Source: DASSJT01 sp963715025 (GTDB taxonomy: Bacteria; Actinomycetota; Actinomycetes; Actinomycetales; Dermatophilaceae). From it: a stretch of 64,000 nucleotides of DNA. The stretch spans positions 744,001 through 808,000 of the forward strand of contig CAVQQQ010000002.1 of the NCBI GenBank assembly GCA_963715025.1. The letters are read 5' to 3'. Positions 46,114-55,223 of this stretch are shown piece by piece (position 1 is the stretch's first letter; each line of letters begins with the position of its first letter). A program made the translations under genes and the position numbers. Under the pieces are notes generated by a model. It was not told the DNA's origin. It searched no databases and saw nothing but the letters and a program-made list of their open reading frames with translations.

Positions 46114-49100
46114 TCAGCCTTCCTCCGGACGGCCGCGTGACGATGTGGCCACTGAGAACACGAGCACCGCCAACGACAGCAGGCACAGCCACTGACTGAC
46201 CGGGTCATCCGCTCGATAGGCCGACGACCCCCAGGGCGACGCCGCGAGCAGAAGGCCGGCAACGGCATACAGGCCGGCGGTGACCACCGCCAGCGCAACG
46301 TCGCCGCCTGGTCCCCAGCGGCGCACCGCGGCGACCACGGCTGCCCCGACCAGCCCCAGAGCGAGCCCCGAGAGCCCGCCGACCACGGCCAGGACGACGA
46401 CGGCGGCCCCGGCGAGCGCCGGGCCGGGACTCGCGAGGGGCCTGATCGCCGGTTCCCGGCGCCTCCGTGGCGGCAGCAGGGCGCCGGCCCAGAGCGCGAC
46501 CAGCCCGGCCCCGCTGACGGCAAGGCCGACTCCCATGCCTCGATCCGGCGCGAACGACAGCCTCACGACCCCGGCGCTGCCAGGGGGCACGACGTACCCC
46601 TGCTGCCATCCGTCGACGGTGACGCGCTCGAGGGGTCTGCCTCCGAGCGTCGCCTCCCAGCCCTGGTTGGCGTTCTCCCGGACCGTCAGCAGGACCGGCT
46701 CCGAACGCGCCGGCAGGCGCGCGGCGCGATTCACCGGGCCCCAGGAGAGGACCTCGACGTCCACCGCGCTGTCAGCCGGCGCCGCGCCGATCCCGCCCGC
46801 GCCGATCCCGCCGGCGTCCGTCCCACCCATTGCGGCTAGCTCCACGCCGTTCGGCGCCCACAGGCGGTCGCTCGCCAGGACGACGCGGTGCTTCCCGCTG
46901 TCAAGGTGGACGTCGGCACCGTCGCAGAATGTCAGCGGCACCGGGTCCATGCGCCGCAGCTGGCCGACGGTGGGAGTCGCGGCGGTGCGGTACTCCCTGC
47001 CGTCGATGACGACCGGAGGCGTCGTCCCGCACTCGAGCGCCACCCTCTGCTGACGCTCCGCCTCCATCGCGTCCGCGCTGGCGAGGCCGTGCACGCCGGG
47101 GATGAGCACTTCACTCACGCCGAGGCCCAGATGCGTCAGCTGCTGAGTGCTCGGGTCATAACTGCTGGCGAGCTGGCGCGCCTGCAGATGGAGCTCCAGC
47201 GAGCTGGTCTTGACCGGGTCCAGGCTGACCGTTCCGTCAGCGGCGACCGGAGCTCGCTGACTGCCCGCCTTCGAGGCGACCGTGACCTCCGTGGGCCTGG
47301 TGCCCGCGGCATACCGATCCAGCACGAGCTTGAGCGAGTGGATCGTTCGTGGGCTGCGCCAGACGAGGCGCAGCGTCGGGTCGGCGTCGTCGGGCGAGGC
47401 GATCCACGCGGTCCCCGGGTCGCCGTCGACGCTCGATTGCGCTGAGCCATACGGATCGGGCACAGCCGTGCTCGACGCTTTGGCGGACACCTTGGGGTCG
47501 ACGGCTGTCGCGACGAGGCGGTCCAGCGAGGAGCCGGCCCTGGGGACAGCCGTGGCCGTCAGGGTGTAGTCGCTTCCGGCAGCGGTGGCGAACGACCGGT
47601 CCAGACCTGCGGCGTCCTCGCCGAGGCGGGTCTGCCCGGTCGCGCACAGCGGCCGCTCGCCCACGAAGGTGCAGGCGTCACGGCGACCGGACGTGGTCAT
47701 TGCGATGAGCTCCGGCGCGGTTGGGGACGGGGATCTCGGCAGGTCGATGGTCCGCTCGATGTCCGCCCCGCCGCCCACGGCCAACTCTGCGATCCCCACG
47801 GGAGAGTCGGGATCGGCTCCGGGCAGGAGGGCGTCGATGCGCACCCGCAGGTCCCGTGCACGGGTGTGCGGGGTGCGCACGTCGACCCGGGTGGCGCCGT
47901 CAACCTGTGTCGTCGCGGACGAACCCCCCGAGAAGACCGTCACCCGAGCCACCTTCGAGTTGGGCAGGAGTGTGAGCACCGGTGCCGACAGGTCAACCTT
48001 CCGGTCGAAGTCCACTTGGAGCCATGAGCCGACCGGATCAGCAGCAGGATTTGGGCGCCACGCCGTCTGGGGGTCCCCGTCAACGGCGGAGAAGGGCATG
48101 GCCGCGGGATCCGAGCCGCCCCGGACGCCAGGCTCGGAAGCCGAGGACGACGCCGTGAGGCGCCCGCCGATCGTCCTGGCGGCCGCCTCCGCCACCCCTG
48201 GGGCGACGCTGTAGTCGCGCTGCGGCTTGTCTATGCGCAGCGGGTCAAATGGCGTGAGCGTCGCCGAGTACCCGCTGACCCCCGCGGCGAAGTTGGCCTC
48301 GCGCCGGCGTGGTGTGTCCGTGAGGATGACCGGCAGGTCCCGCAGGCCAGCCTGCTGGTCCTGGCCCGCCACCACCGTCGGGTGGGCGACCATCGAGCCC
48401 TTGCTCAGGATGCTCGTCAGCACCTCTGGCCCGCCGACCAGCTGCCGCACCGAGGTGAGTGGGATGCCGCTGATCCGAGGGTCGTCCGGGGTGTCCACGG
48501 CGTAGACCTCGACAGCGGGGTAGGGGATCCGAAGGTGCTGGTCGTAGACCAGGGTCGGGACGCCTTGCGATCCGACGTCGGGGCCGAAGGTCGCAACCCT
48601 CGAGATCCCCGGCGAGGTCGCGAGTGCCTGGTGGACCCGGACGGCTCGGGTCGCACCAACCTTGCCGGCGTCGAGATCGTTGCGCACCACGAGGTGCGTG
48701 AACCCCGCACGGGCCAGGGATCTGGCCAGGCCCACACTCCCCCGGCCGGCGGCCAGGTCAGCCTCGACCGAGTCGAGCCAGCGGATGTGGCCGGGCTCGG
48801 TGAGCGGCACAGCGTTGCGGACGTCCCACGGCGAGGTCGCGAGCGCCTGGAGGGGCTCGTCGTTGGTGGTTCCCCAGTCATAGACCGCGAACCGGGATCC
48901 CGGCACCAGGAGGGCCCGGCCCTGGGGCTCCTGGTCCCCCAGCCAGTCTGCCGCCTGCCTCCAGTACGCGGGGATCTCGAGGAACGACCCGGCCGGGGCA
49001 ACGCGCCCGGCAACCAGGGGCACCCCCGCCCCCAACACGGCAAAGACCGCCGCGGCGGCCACCAGACCACGGGTCACGCCGCGCTCGACCTCGCTGCGCC

Positions 49101-50292
49101 CCCATTCCGCGCGGTCCACGAGCAGCACCAGCCCCAGGCTCAGTGGCAGACGGATGGCGACGTCGAACTTGTGGACATTGCGGAGCGGGGCGAGCGGCCC
49201 GTCGAGCAGCGACCGGATGGCCTCGGACCCGAACCCGTCGACCGTGCCGACATGCCCCAGCGTCAGGCCGACGACCCCGGCGAGCAGGCAGGCCACCAGC
49301 CACGGACGGTGGGGCGTGCGCACGGCTACCAGGCCGGCCAGCCCCCCTGCGGTGACGAGGGCGGTGTTGAGCACCAGGACGGACGAGGTCAGCAACAGGA
49401 AGCCGGCCGTCCACCCGGACCCCGGGAAGTAGGCCACCCAGTCGTGGGTGCCCCGTAGCACCTCGACCAGGTTGGTCGTGCTCGTCGTGACCGAGGCCGA
49501 CTCGATGTAGTCCAGGAAGGGTGGGCTGTACCGCCCGAGCAGCAGGAGGGGGACGACCCACCACAGCGAGGCCAGCACGACCGCCGCCGCCCAGGCCAGG
49601 CCGAGCTGGACGACTCTGACGCTGGGGCGCCGCGTCAGCAGCCAGATTCCGGCGGGAACCAGGGCGGTCAGGGTCAGTACCGCGTTGATGCCCCCCATGC
49701 ACAGCACGACAAGCCCCGAGCGGAAGGCGGCCTGGCGAATACTGCCGATCTCGTTCACGCCGACCAGCGGCACGAGCGCCCAGGCCGATAGAGCCATGGG
49801 CCAGGCCTCTGCGGAGACCGGGCCGAGGACGCTGAGCACGTGCGGAGACAGCGCGAAGGCGACGCCGCCGACCATCCGCGGGAGGTGCGACTCGACGCCG
49901 AGCCGTCTGGCGAGTACCACGACGCCGGTGTAGGCGGTGCACAGAACGAGGCCCCACCAGAGCCGCTGCACGACCCACTCGGGCAGCCCCAGCGCGTGGC
50001 CGGCGGCGAAGAACGGGCCCATCGGGAACAGGTAGCCGTAGGCCTGGTTCTGGAGCTGCCCGGCGGCTCCCATGGGATCCCACAGCCGGACGCCCCTGAC
50101 CAGGAAGCCGACCGGGTCCAGGATGAGGTCGAGCTTGGTGTCCGCCACCATGCGGCCAGGGTCGGACGCCATCGCGAATCCGCTCAGGAACAGGCAGACC
50201 ACGACGTGACGCAGGCGCCAGATGAAGGTGTCGGAGCGCTCTCTGGCCAGGCGGAAGCGGCGGCTTGAGGAGATCGAGCTGTCAGCCGCCAT
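46114..50292 (-). CDS. AftD-like α-(1→3)-arabinofuranosyltransferase, giant GT-C membrane protein (copy 1)
   Basis: About 1392 residues, close to mycobacterial AftD. The N-terminal GT-C part (to about residue 420) has many hydrophobic segments and an acidic first extracytoplasmic loop (MVADTKLDLILDPVGFL). The long extracytoplasmic part contains two discoidin/CBM-like modules marked by DGDPQTAW (about 740) and DGDPGTAW (about 960). The C-terminus returns to the membrane. AftD adds α-1,3 branches to arabinan from decaprenyl-phosphoryl-arabinose; donor and acceptor here are inferred. ATG 50292 is preferred for its GAGG spacing and overlaps the methyltransferase stop. Confidence 0.85.
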   Translation of the reverse strand: MAADSSISSSRRFRLARERSDTFIWRLRHVVVCLFLSGFAMASDPGRMVADTKLDLILDPVGFLVRGVRLWDPMGAAGQLQNQAYGYLFPMGPFFAAGHALGLPEWVVQRLWWGLVLCTAYTGVVVLARRLGVESHLPRMVGGVAFALSPHVLSVLGPVSAEAWPMALSAWALVPLVGVNEIGSIRQAAFRSGLVVLCMGGINAVLTLTALVPAGIWLLTRRPSVRVVQLGLAWAAAVVLASLWWVVPLLLLGRYSPPFLDYIESASVTTSTTNLVEVLRGTHDWVAYFPGSGWTAGFLLLTSSVLVLNTALVTAGGLAGLVAVRTPHRPWLVACLLAGVVGLTLGHVGTVDGFGSEAIRSLLDGPLAPLRNVHKFDVAIRLPLSLGLVLLVDRAEWGRSEVERGVTRGLVAAAAVFAVLGAGVPLVAGRVAPAGSFLEIPAYWRQAADWLGDQEPQGRALLVPGSRFAVYDWGTTNDEPLQALATSPWDVRNAVPLTEPGHIRWLDSVEADLAAGRGSVGLARSLARAGFTHLVVRNDLDAGKVGATRAVRVHQALATSPGISRVATFGPDVGSQGVPTLVYDQHLRIPYPAVEVYAVDTPDDPRISGIPLTSVRQLVGGPEVLTSILSKGSMVAHPTVVAGQDQQAGLRDLPVILTDTPRRREANFAAGVSGYSATLTPFDPLRIDKPQRDYSVAPGVAEAAARTIGGRLTASSSASEPGVRGGSDPAAMPFSAVDGDPQTAWRPNPAADPVGSWLQVDFDRKVDLSAPVLTLLPNSKVARVTVFSGGSSATTQVDGATRVDVRTPHTRARDLRVRIDALLPGADPDSPVGIAELAVGGGADIERTIDLPRSPSPTAPELIAMTTSGRRDACTFVGERPLCATGQTRLGEDAAGLDRSFATAAGSDYTLTATAVPRAGSSLDRLVATAVDPKVSAKASSTAVPDPYGSAQSSVDGDPGTAWIASPDDADPTLRLVWRSPRTIHSLKLVLDRYAAGTRPTEVTVASKAGSQRAPVAADGTVSLDPVKTSSLELHLQARQLASSYDPSTQQLTHLGLGVSEVLIPGVHGLASADAMEAERQQRVALECGTTPPVVIDGREYRTAATPTVGQLRRMDPVPLTFCDGADVHLDSGKHRVVLASDRLWAPNGVELAAMGGTDAGGIGAGGIGAAPADSAVDVEVLSWGPVNRAARLPARSEPVLLTVRENANQGWEATLGGRPLERVTVDGWQQGYVVPPGSAGVVRLSFAPDRGMGVGLAVSGAGLVALWAGALLPPRRRREPAIRPLASPGPALAGAAVVVLAVVGGLSGLALGLVGAAVVAAVRRWGPGGDVALAVVTAGLYAVAGLLLAASPWGSSAYRADDPVSQWLCLLSLAVLVFSVATSSRGRPEEG

Positions 50293-51061
50293 CGGCACCC
50301 TCGGGATCCCGCACGCGCATCACGAGGACCATGTTCCAGACGGCAACCTCGCGGACAGCGGGGATGCCGGCCACCCAGCGAGCCCACCGGGGGTGGTAGC
50401 GGGGGAAGGCGGCCACCAGGTCGGCGCCGGGCTGGCTGCGCGCCCAGTCGAGCATCGCGCCCGCATGAGTGGCGAACAGGCTCCGCCCGAAGTCATTCTT
50501 GGGGCGTCTCCCCCACCGGCGGGCGAACCGGTTGGCCGCGTACCGGCCACCGAGGTAGTGCCACGGCGACGTCTCGTGACCGCCCCATGGCGAGAACCAG
50601 GTGGTCCAGGAGAGGAACACGGTGCCCCCCGGCCTGGTCACCCGGACCATCTCGTCGGCCATGCGCCGGGGGTCAGGCACGTGTTCCAGGACGTTGCTCG
50701 AATAGCAGACGTCGAGGCTGTGGCTCGCGATCGGGAGCGCCATGCCACTGCCGAGGACGGTGCCCTGCGCGGGCTGCCCCGCGGCGCTCAGCTCACCGGC
50801 GTCGGCGTCGACGGCTGCGTAACGGGCGCCCGCCGCCCGGAAGGCCTCAGCGAAGTAGCCGGGCCCGCCCCCGACGTCGAGCACGCTGGCGCCCTGGAGC
50901 CGGGCGAACGCCTGGAGCTCGCGGACCGAGTCGCGGGCCAGCAGCCCGTAGAACACGCCTGGCCGGGTCTGCTCGAGCCGGAAGGCCTTCAGCAGCTGCA
51001 CCGATCGGCGTAGCGACCCCGACGGGGCGAGGTCAAGCGTCGCCTCGGTCGTGGCAGTCAT
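50282..51061 (-). CDS. Class I SAM-dependent methyltransferase, Rv0224c-like (MT-3)
   Basis: A ~259-residue methyltransferase. Motif I is VLDVGGGPGYFAEAF near residue 60, then AVDADAGEL, SLDVCYSSNVLEHVPDP and VTRPGGTVFLSW. The segment SPWGGHETSPWHYLGG is typical of the mycobacterial Rv0224c group, encoded divergently from a GT4 enzyme exactly as here. ATG 51061 has GAGGA upstream. The stop overlaps the AftD-like start by 11 bp, so the two are cotranscribed. The methyl acceptor is unknown. Confidence 0.86.
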   Translation of the reverse strand: MTATTEATLDLAPSGSLRRSVQLLKAFRLEQTRPGVFYGLLARDSVRELQAFARLQGASVLDVGGGPGYFAEAFRAAGARYAAVDADAGELSAAGQPAQGTVLGSGMALPIASHSLDVCYSSNVLEHVPDPRRMADEMVRVTRPGGTVFLSWTTWFSPWGGHETSPWHYLGGRYAANRFARRWGRRPKNDFGRSLFATHAGAMLDWARSQPGADLVAAFPRYHPRWARWVAGIPAVREVAVWNMVLVMRVRDPEGADGG

Positions 51062-51144
51062 CACGTGGTCCTCGAGTGTGCGCTGGAAGGCTACCGGCCG
51101 GTACAGTATCGGTTTGCCCTACGGAGAGGTGGAGCATCCGCACC

Positions 51145-52284
51145 ATGGCCCAGTCCAGAGAGACGCTTCGTCCCCGCGTCCTGCTGCTGAACTGGCGGGA
51201 CACCCGCCACCCCGAAGGGGGCGGCTCCGAAGTGTATGCCGAACACGTGGCCGACGGCCTCCAGGCCCAGGGCTACGACGTCACCCTCCTCACCGCGCGG
51301 TATGCCGGCTCGCGCGCCTCTGAGATCCGCGACAGTGGCGTCCGCGTCGTGCGCCGGGGCGGCCGGCTGGGCGTGTACCCGCAGGCCGCGCTGGCGGTCC
51401 GGTTCGGCGGTGTTGCGCGCCCGGACGTCATCGTCGAGGTGCAGAACGGCATGCCCTACCTCGCTGCGCTGTGGGCGCCGCGCACCCCGCACATCGTGCT
51501 GGTCCACCACGTCCACCGCGAGCAGTGGCCCGTGGTCTTCGGTCGGCGCACGGCCAAACTCGGCTGGTTCCTGGAGTCCCGCGTCGCGCCGTGGGCCAAC
51601 CGCAGGAGACCCTACGTCGCGGTGTCCGAGCTGACCCGCTCCGAGCTGACAGGGCTCGGCATCGCACCGGACAGGGTGACCGTGATCCACAATGGCGCAC
51701 TGCCGCCGCCGCCGCACGACGTGCAGCGCAGCACGCATCCCCAGCTCCTCGTCCTCGGTCGGCTGGTCCCCCACAAGCGGGTCGAGATCGCCCTGGAAGC
51801 AGCCGAGCGGCTCCAGGCCGAGTTCCCAGGGCTGAAGCTGGTCATCGCTGGGCGCGGGTGGTGGGAGGCCCAACTCGCCGACGAGATCGACCGGCGCGGG
51901 CTCCACCACCTCGTCGAGATGCGCGGCTTCGTGTCCGCGGAAGAGCGGCACCGTCTTTATGCGAGCAGCTGGGTATCCCTCGTGCCTTCGCTCAAGGAGG
52001 GGTGGGGCCTGGTGGTCGTGGAGGCCGGACTGCACGAGACCCCGTCGGTGGCTTTCCGGGGGGCTGGAGGGGTGGCCGAGTCGATCCACGATGGACAGAC
52101 CGGCCTCCTGGCGCACGAGGACGACGTCGAGCACTTCGTGGAGCTGACCCGCACGCTGCTGGCGACGCCTCGGCTGCGCGAGCAGCTTGGCCGCAATGCC
52201 GCTGAGTTCGCCGCCTACTTCACCTGGGAGCAGACCTCCAAGAGCTTTGCCGGGCTCATCGACACGGTGCTGTCGGACACCTGA
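51145..52284 (+). CDS. GT4-family glycosyltransferase, Rv0225-like
   Basis: A 379-residue cytosolic GT-B enzyme. The N-terminal domain begins LLLNWRDTRHPEGGGSEVYA, a sugar-acceptor loop typical of this group. The C-terminal nucleotide-sugar domain has VLGRLVPHKRVEIALEAAE, IAGRG and the catalytic EX7E-type region PSLKEGWGLVVVEAGLHETP. It probably adds a sugar from a nucleotide donor to a lipid or polymer primer. It is divergent from MT-3, as in the mycobacterial locus. TACAGT at 51102 may be its -10. It is followed by a strong hairpin. Confidence 0.87.
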   Translation: MAQSRETLRPRVLLLNWRDTRHPEGGGSEVYAEHVADGLQAQGYDVTLLTARYAGSRASEIRDSGVRVVRRGGRLGVYPQAALAVRFGGVARPDVIVEVQNGMPYLAALWAPRTPHIVLVHHVHREQWPVVFGRRTAKLGWFLESRVAPWANRRRPYVAVSELTRSELTGLGIAPDRVTVIHNGALPPPPHDVQRSTHPQLLVLGRLVPHKRVEIALEAAERLQAEFPGLKLVIAGRGWWEAQLADEIDRRGLHHLVEMRGFVSAEERHRLYASSWVSLVPSLKEGWGLVVVEAGLHETPSVAFRGAGGVAESIHDGQTGLLAHEDDVEHFVELTRTLLATPRLREQLGRNAAEFAAYFTWEQTSKSFAGLIDTVLSDT

Positions 52285-52294
52285 GCCGCGGATG

Positions 52295-52336
52295 ACGAAG
52301 GGGCCGGCGCGACTCGGGTCGCGCCGGCCCCTTCGT
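52295..52336. terminator. Strong bidirectional terminator-like hairpin
   Basis: A perfect 18-bp inverted repeat (ACGAAGGGGCCGGCGCGA and its complement) with a CTCGGG loop lies between the GT4 gene and the convergent DUF2613-like gene, 11 bp past the GT4 stop. No T-run follows, but the stem is the most stable simple hairpin I noticed in the window. Confidence 0.75.
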
Positions 52337-52364
52337 GGTCCGCGCCAGCGGCGCGAACGCCTCG

Positions 52365-52496
52365 CTAGTTCGTGGCCCCATAGTCGTAGAGCGGTGTAGT
52401 GGCCTGCTTCACCGGCGGCTCAGCTGCCTGGTAGATGCCGAAACTCGCCAGGAGCCCCAACAGCACAGCGGCAACTGCGGTCACGATGATGCGCAT
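52365..52496 (-). CDS. 43-residue small secreted/membrane protein, DUF2613-like (Rv0236A type)
   Basis: Too short for most gene callers. ATG 52496 is preceded by GAGGAG 4 nt upstream. The product has one hydrophobic segment at about residues 3-19 (IIVTAVAAVLLGLLASFGI), then a short extracytoplasmic tail ending LYDYGATN. Size, single segment and location beside AftD-like and GT4 genes match the DUF2613 protein Rv0236A next to aftD in mycobacteria. Function is unknown; a helper of the membrane glycosyltransferases is a reasonable inference. Confidence 0.7.
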   Translation of the reverse strand: MRIIVTAVAAVLLGLLASFGIYQAAEPPVKQATTPLYDYGATN

Positions 52497-52553
52497 TGGT
52501 CTCCTCGACCTGTTCCCGGCTGGAAGCGGGAGAGGATGTCCCGCCCTTTTTGG

Positions 52554-54338
52554 CTACCCGAGAGTATCAGAGACCGCCTCGTCAGCCCCCGCCCCTGGAG
52601 GTCGGATGCGCCGTGTTGCGACCACGAGCCACAGCGCCCCTGCAACCAGGTCAGCGGCGAGCACCACCAGCAAGGATGGCGACCACGGCGCCATCGGCGC
52701 CGCCCCGGCGGGCCCGACGCGCGGCACGGCATACAGCCGAAGGGCCGGCCCGGCATACGCCGCCGTGAGACCCTGCGGCGCGGCGTATCCCGGGACGTCG
52801 ACGACGACCCACCGGACGCCCAGCCCGGCCAGCGCGCGGGCCGGATCGGGCGATGACAGCGCGATGGCGACCCGGTCAGCGAAGGGGTCCTCGCCCCTGA
52901 CCCGCACGGGGGTTCCGGCCTGCCGAACGATCAGGTCGGCGGCGCCCACGACCGGCTTGCGCGTCCAGCGCGGCACCGGGTCGAGCGAAGGGATGCGATG
53001 GTTCCACGAGTAGGTCCGATAGCTCTCGAAGGGCAGCACGACCACTGCTCCAGGCGGTGAGGAATCGATGCGTCGCGCGACCTCCGGGAAGTCGCGGGGG
53101 TAGTCGACCGGTCTGAGGGTGCCGCTGAGCCCCCATCCCAGGGCAGGCAGGGCGGCCAGGGGAAGGAGCGAGAGCAGGGCCGGGAGGATCGGCTGCGCCC
53201 AGGCCTCGATGCCTTTCCGCCGGGACGGCGGCGCCTCGCCTACCCGCGCGGACAGGCGGTCAACCGCCAGTCCGAAGCCCGCGGCGAGGGCCACGACCCA
53301 TGGTCCGAGGAGACGACTCGCATCGCGCAGCAGCGCCCCGCCAGGAATCTGCGCCAGCCCTCCGGCGATCCCAGGGACCAGTAGAAGCAGAACGCTCGCC
53401 AGGGCCAGGCCACCCGGGAGGAACACGGCCATGAGCCCAGCACGGATCGAGCCAACAGCGCCGCGGACCGCCGCCGCGCCACCGACCAGCGCGATGACCA
53501 CCATCAGGAGGGCGGCCAGCAGCGCGGGGAGGGAGTCGCGGCCCGGCGGCACGACATCCCGGTTCCAGATGCCCCCACCGGTCAGGGCGCTGACGAGCAC
53601 CCCGCCCGGAGTGTCAGCCTGCGGGGCGAACACCCCGGCGCCGACCCGGTCGCCGCCGAGGCTCCCAGGCCTGGCCAGCGCTGGAACCGCCCAGGGCATG
53701 GCAAGGGCGGTCATCAGGGCTAGCAGCCATAGCCAGCCACGGCGCAGTCCGCTCCCCCACTGTCCGACCGCGTACGCAGGGACGGCCGTCAGCACCACGA
53801 GCAGCCAGGCCGGCGCCCCGCCGAGGCTCCCCAGCCCGGCCGAGACGGCTAGCCCACGCCAGCCGTGCCCACGGCCCGAGATGAAGGCGGCTCTGGCCAC
53901 CCAGGGCAGCGCTGCGTAGCCGACGAGGACCGCCCACTGCCCGATTCCCAGGCGCTCCGCGACGTAGGGGTTCCAGACATAGAACACCGCCGCCGCCGCC
54001 TGCCCCCAGGGCCCGGCGGGAATCGATCTGGCCGCGCCCAGTCCCGCCAGCGCCAGAATCCCGAGGAGCACCACCTTCTGGACGACCTGGCCGGGCAGCA
54101 CGACGGACAGCACGGCCACCACCGCGTCACTCGGAACGGCCCGGGGTGCCGACGAGGTAACCCCCAGCAGCTCCGGAGTCAGCGGCAGCCTCGGGACGAA
54201 GACCATGTCGTGGCTGAGGACATACCCTGGCGCGAGCGCCGGACCCAGGACCAGAACCGCCAGCGCCAGGCACACCGCGAGGACCGCCCAACGGCCCCGC
54301 GCGGGGACCTCGGGGGGACCCACGGGCGGCGCATTCAT
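52554..54338 (-). CDS. Polytopic membrane protein, Rv0226c-like
   Basis: A 594-residue protein with about twelve hydrophobic segments. The first extracytoplasmic loop has PGYVLSHDMVFVPRLPL and PRAVPSDAVVAVL, a pattern shared with mycobacterial Rv0226c. YVWNPYVAERLGIGQWAVL is further family evidence. A large extracytoplasmic part (about residues 430-560) contains LPFESYRTYSWNHR. Overall it is GT-C-like, but no enzymatic role has been shown for the family to my knowledge. ATG 54338 has no ribosome site but a TACAGT hexamer 8 nt upstream. Confidence 0.8.
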   Translation of the reverse strand: MNAPPVGPPEVPARGRWAVLAVCLALAVLVLGPALAPGYVLSHDMVFVPRLPLTPELLGVTSSAPRAVPSDAVVAVLSVVLPGQVVQKVVLLGILALAGLGAARSIPAGPWGQAAAAVFYVWNPYVAERLGIGQWAVLVGYAALPWVARAAFISGRGHGWRGLAVSAGLGSLGGAPAWLLVVLTAVPAYAVGQWGSGLRRGWLWLLALMTALAMPWAVPALARPGSLGGDRVGAGVFAPQADTPGGVLVSALTGGGIWNRDVVPPGRDSLPALLAALLMVVIALVGGAAAVRGAVGSIRAGLMAVFLPGGLALASVLLLLVPGIAGGLAQIPGGALLRDASRLLGPWVVALAAGFGLAVDRLSARVGEAPPSRRKGIEAWAQPILPALLSLLPLAALPALGWGLSGTLRPVDYPRDFPEVARRIDSSPPGAVVVLPFESYRTYSWNHRIPSLDPVPRWTRKPVVGAADLIVRQAGTPVRVRGEDPFADRVAIALSSPDPARALAGLGVRWVVVDVPGYAAPQGLTAAYAGPALRLYAVPRVGPAGAAPMAPWSPSLLVVLAADLVAGALWLVVATRRIRPPGAGADEAVSDTLG

Positions 54339-54346
54339 TGAAGCGG

Positions 54347-54352
54347 ACTGTA
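54347..54352 (-). promoter_or_regulatory. Putative leaderless promoter -10 (TACAGT) of the Rv0226c-like gene
   Basis: TACAGT on the minus strand ends 8 nt before ATG 54338. It lies within the 36-bp gap shared with the divergent ubiA-like gene. Confidence 0.5.
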
Positions 54353-54362
54353 GACCAGCGAG

Positions 54363-54368
54363 TAGTGT
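54363..54368 (+). promoter_or_regulatory. Putative leaderless promoter -10 (TAGTGT) of the ubiA-like gene
   Basis: TAGTGT ends 6 nt before GTG 54375, and there is no ribosome site. TTGAAG at 54338-54343 is a possible -35 (19-bp spacer) and lies on the start codon of the divergent gene. Confidence 0.5.
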
Positions 54369-54374
54369 TCGCGA

Positions 54375-55223
54375 GTGATCACCGGCCTGCTGCGCCTCCT
54401 GCGCCCCAAGCAGTGGGTCAAGAACGTCCTCGTCGCCGCAGCGCCGCTCGCGGCCGGAACCCTCTTCGAGGCCTCCACCCTCGTGAACACCCTGAGGACC
54501 TTCGCGGTCTTCTGCATGGCGAGCAGCGCGACCTACGCCTTCAACGACGTGATGGACGCTGACGCCGACGCCCGGCACCCGACCAAGCACCGCCGACCTG
54601 TCGCCTCCGGGGCGGTCCCTCGCTGGGCCGCGCTGTTGCTGGGTGTGGTGCTCGCGCTCGCGGCGCTGGCCTGGGCGGGCTCCTGGGAGCTTCGTGCCGT
54701 CGTGGGCACATACCTGGTGCTGACCATTGCCTACTCGGCCTACCTGAAGAACCAGCCCGTGCTCGAGCTGGGCCTGGTCTCGGCGGGCTTCCTCCTGCGC
54801 GCGGTGGCCGGCGGTCCAGCGACCGGGATTCCGCTCTCGCGGTGGTTCCTCATCGTCGCCGCCTTCGGCTCGCTCTTCATGGTGAGTGGGAAGCGGCTCT
54901 CGGAGCTGGCCGCGGCCACGCCCGACACCCCTGTGGTCCGCAAGAGCCTCAACGCCTACCCCCCGTCCTACCTCCGCCTGGTCCTCGGCATCTGTGGCGC
55001 TGTGACGATCACGGCCTACTGCCTGTGGGCCTTCGAAGTCGGCACCAGCACCATCTGGGCGACGGCCAGCGTCGCGCCGTTCGTGCTCGCACTCCTGCGC
55101 TATGCCCTCGACGCCGACCTGGGGCGGGTAGAGGAGCCAGAGCAGGTGCTGCTCAAAGACCGCGTCCTGCAGGTCCTGGGCGTCCTCTGGCTGGCCTGCT
55201 TCGCGCTCGCGGTGGCCCTGTGA
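54375..55223 (+). CDS. UbiA-family decaprenyl-phosphate phosphoribosyltransferase (DPPR synthase-like)
   Basis: A 282-residue membrane prenyltransferase with about nine hydrophobic segments. The first Asp-rich motif is NDVMDADADARHPTKHRRP (residues 57-75), and the second conserved region is YSAYLKNQPVLELGLVSAGF. The LLRPKQWVKN N-terminus and HPTK segment match Rv3806c, which transfers 5-phosphoribose to decaprenyl phosphate, the committed step to decaprenyl-phosphoryl-arabinose. It is followed directly by dprE1- and dprE2-like genes, which strongly supports this assignment over a quinone-pathway UbiA. Confidence 0.87.
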   Translation: MITGLLRLLRPKQWVKNVLVAAAPLAAGTLFEASTLVNTLRTFAVFCMASSATYAFNDVMDADADARHPTKHRRPVASGAVPRWAALLLGVVLALAALAWAGSWELRAVVGTYLVLTIAYSAYLKNQPVLELGLVSAGFLLRAVAGGPATGIPLSRWFLIVAAFGSLFMVSGKRLSELAAATPDTPVVRKSLNAYPPSYLRLVLGICGAVTITAYCLWAFEVGTSTIWATASVAPFVLALLRYALDADLGRVEEPEQVLLKDRVLQVLGVLWLACFALAVAL

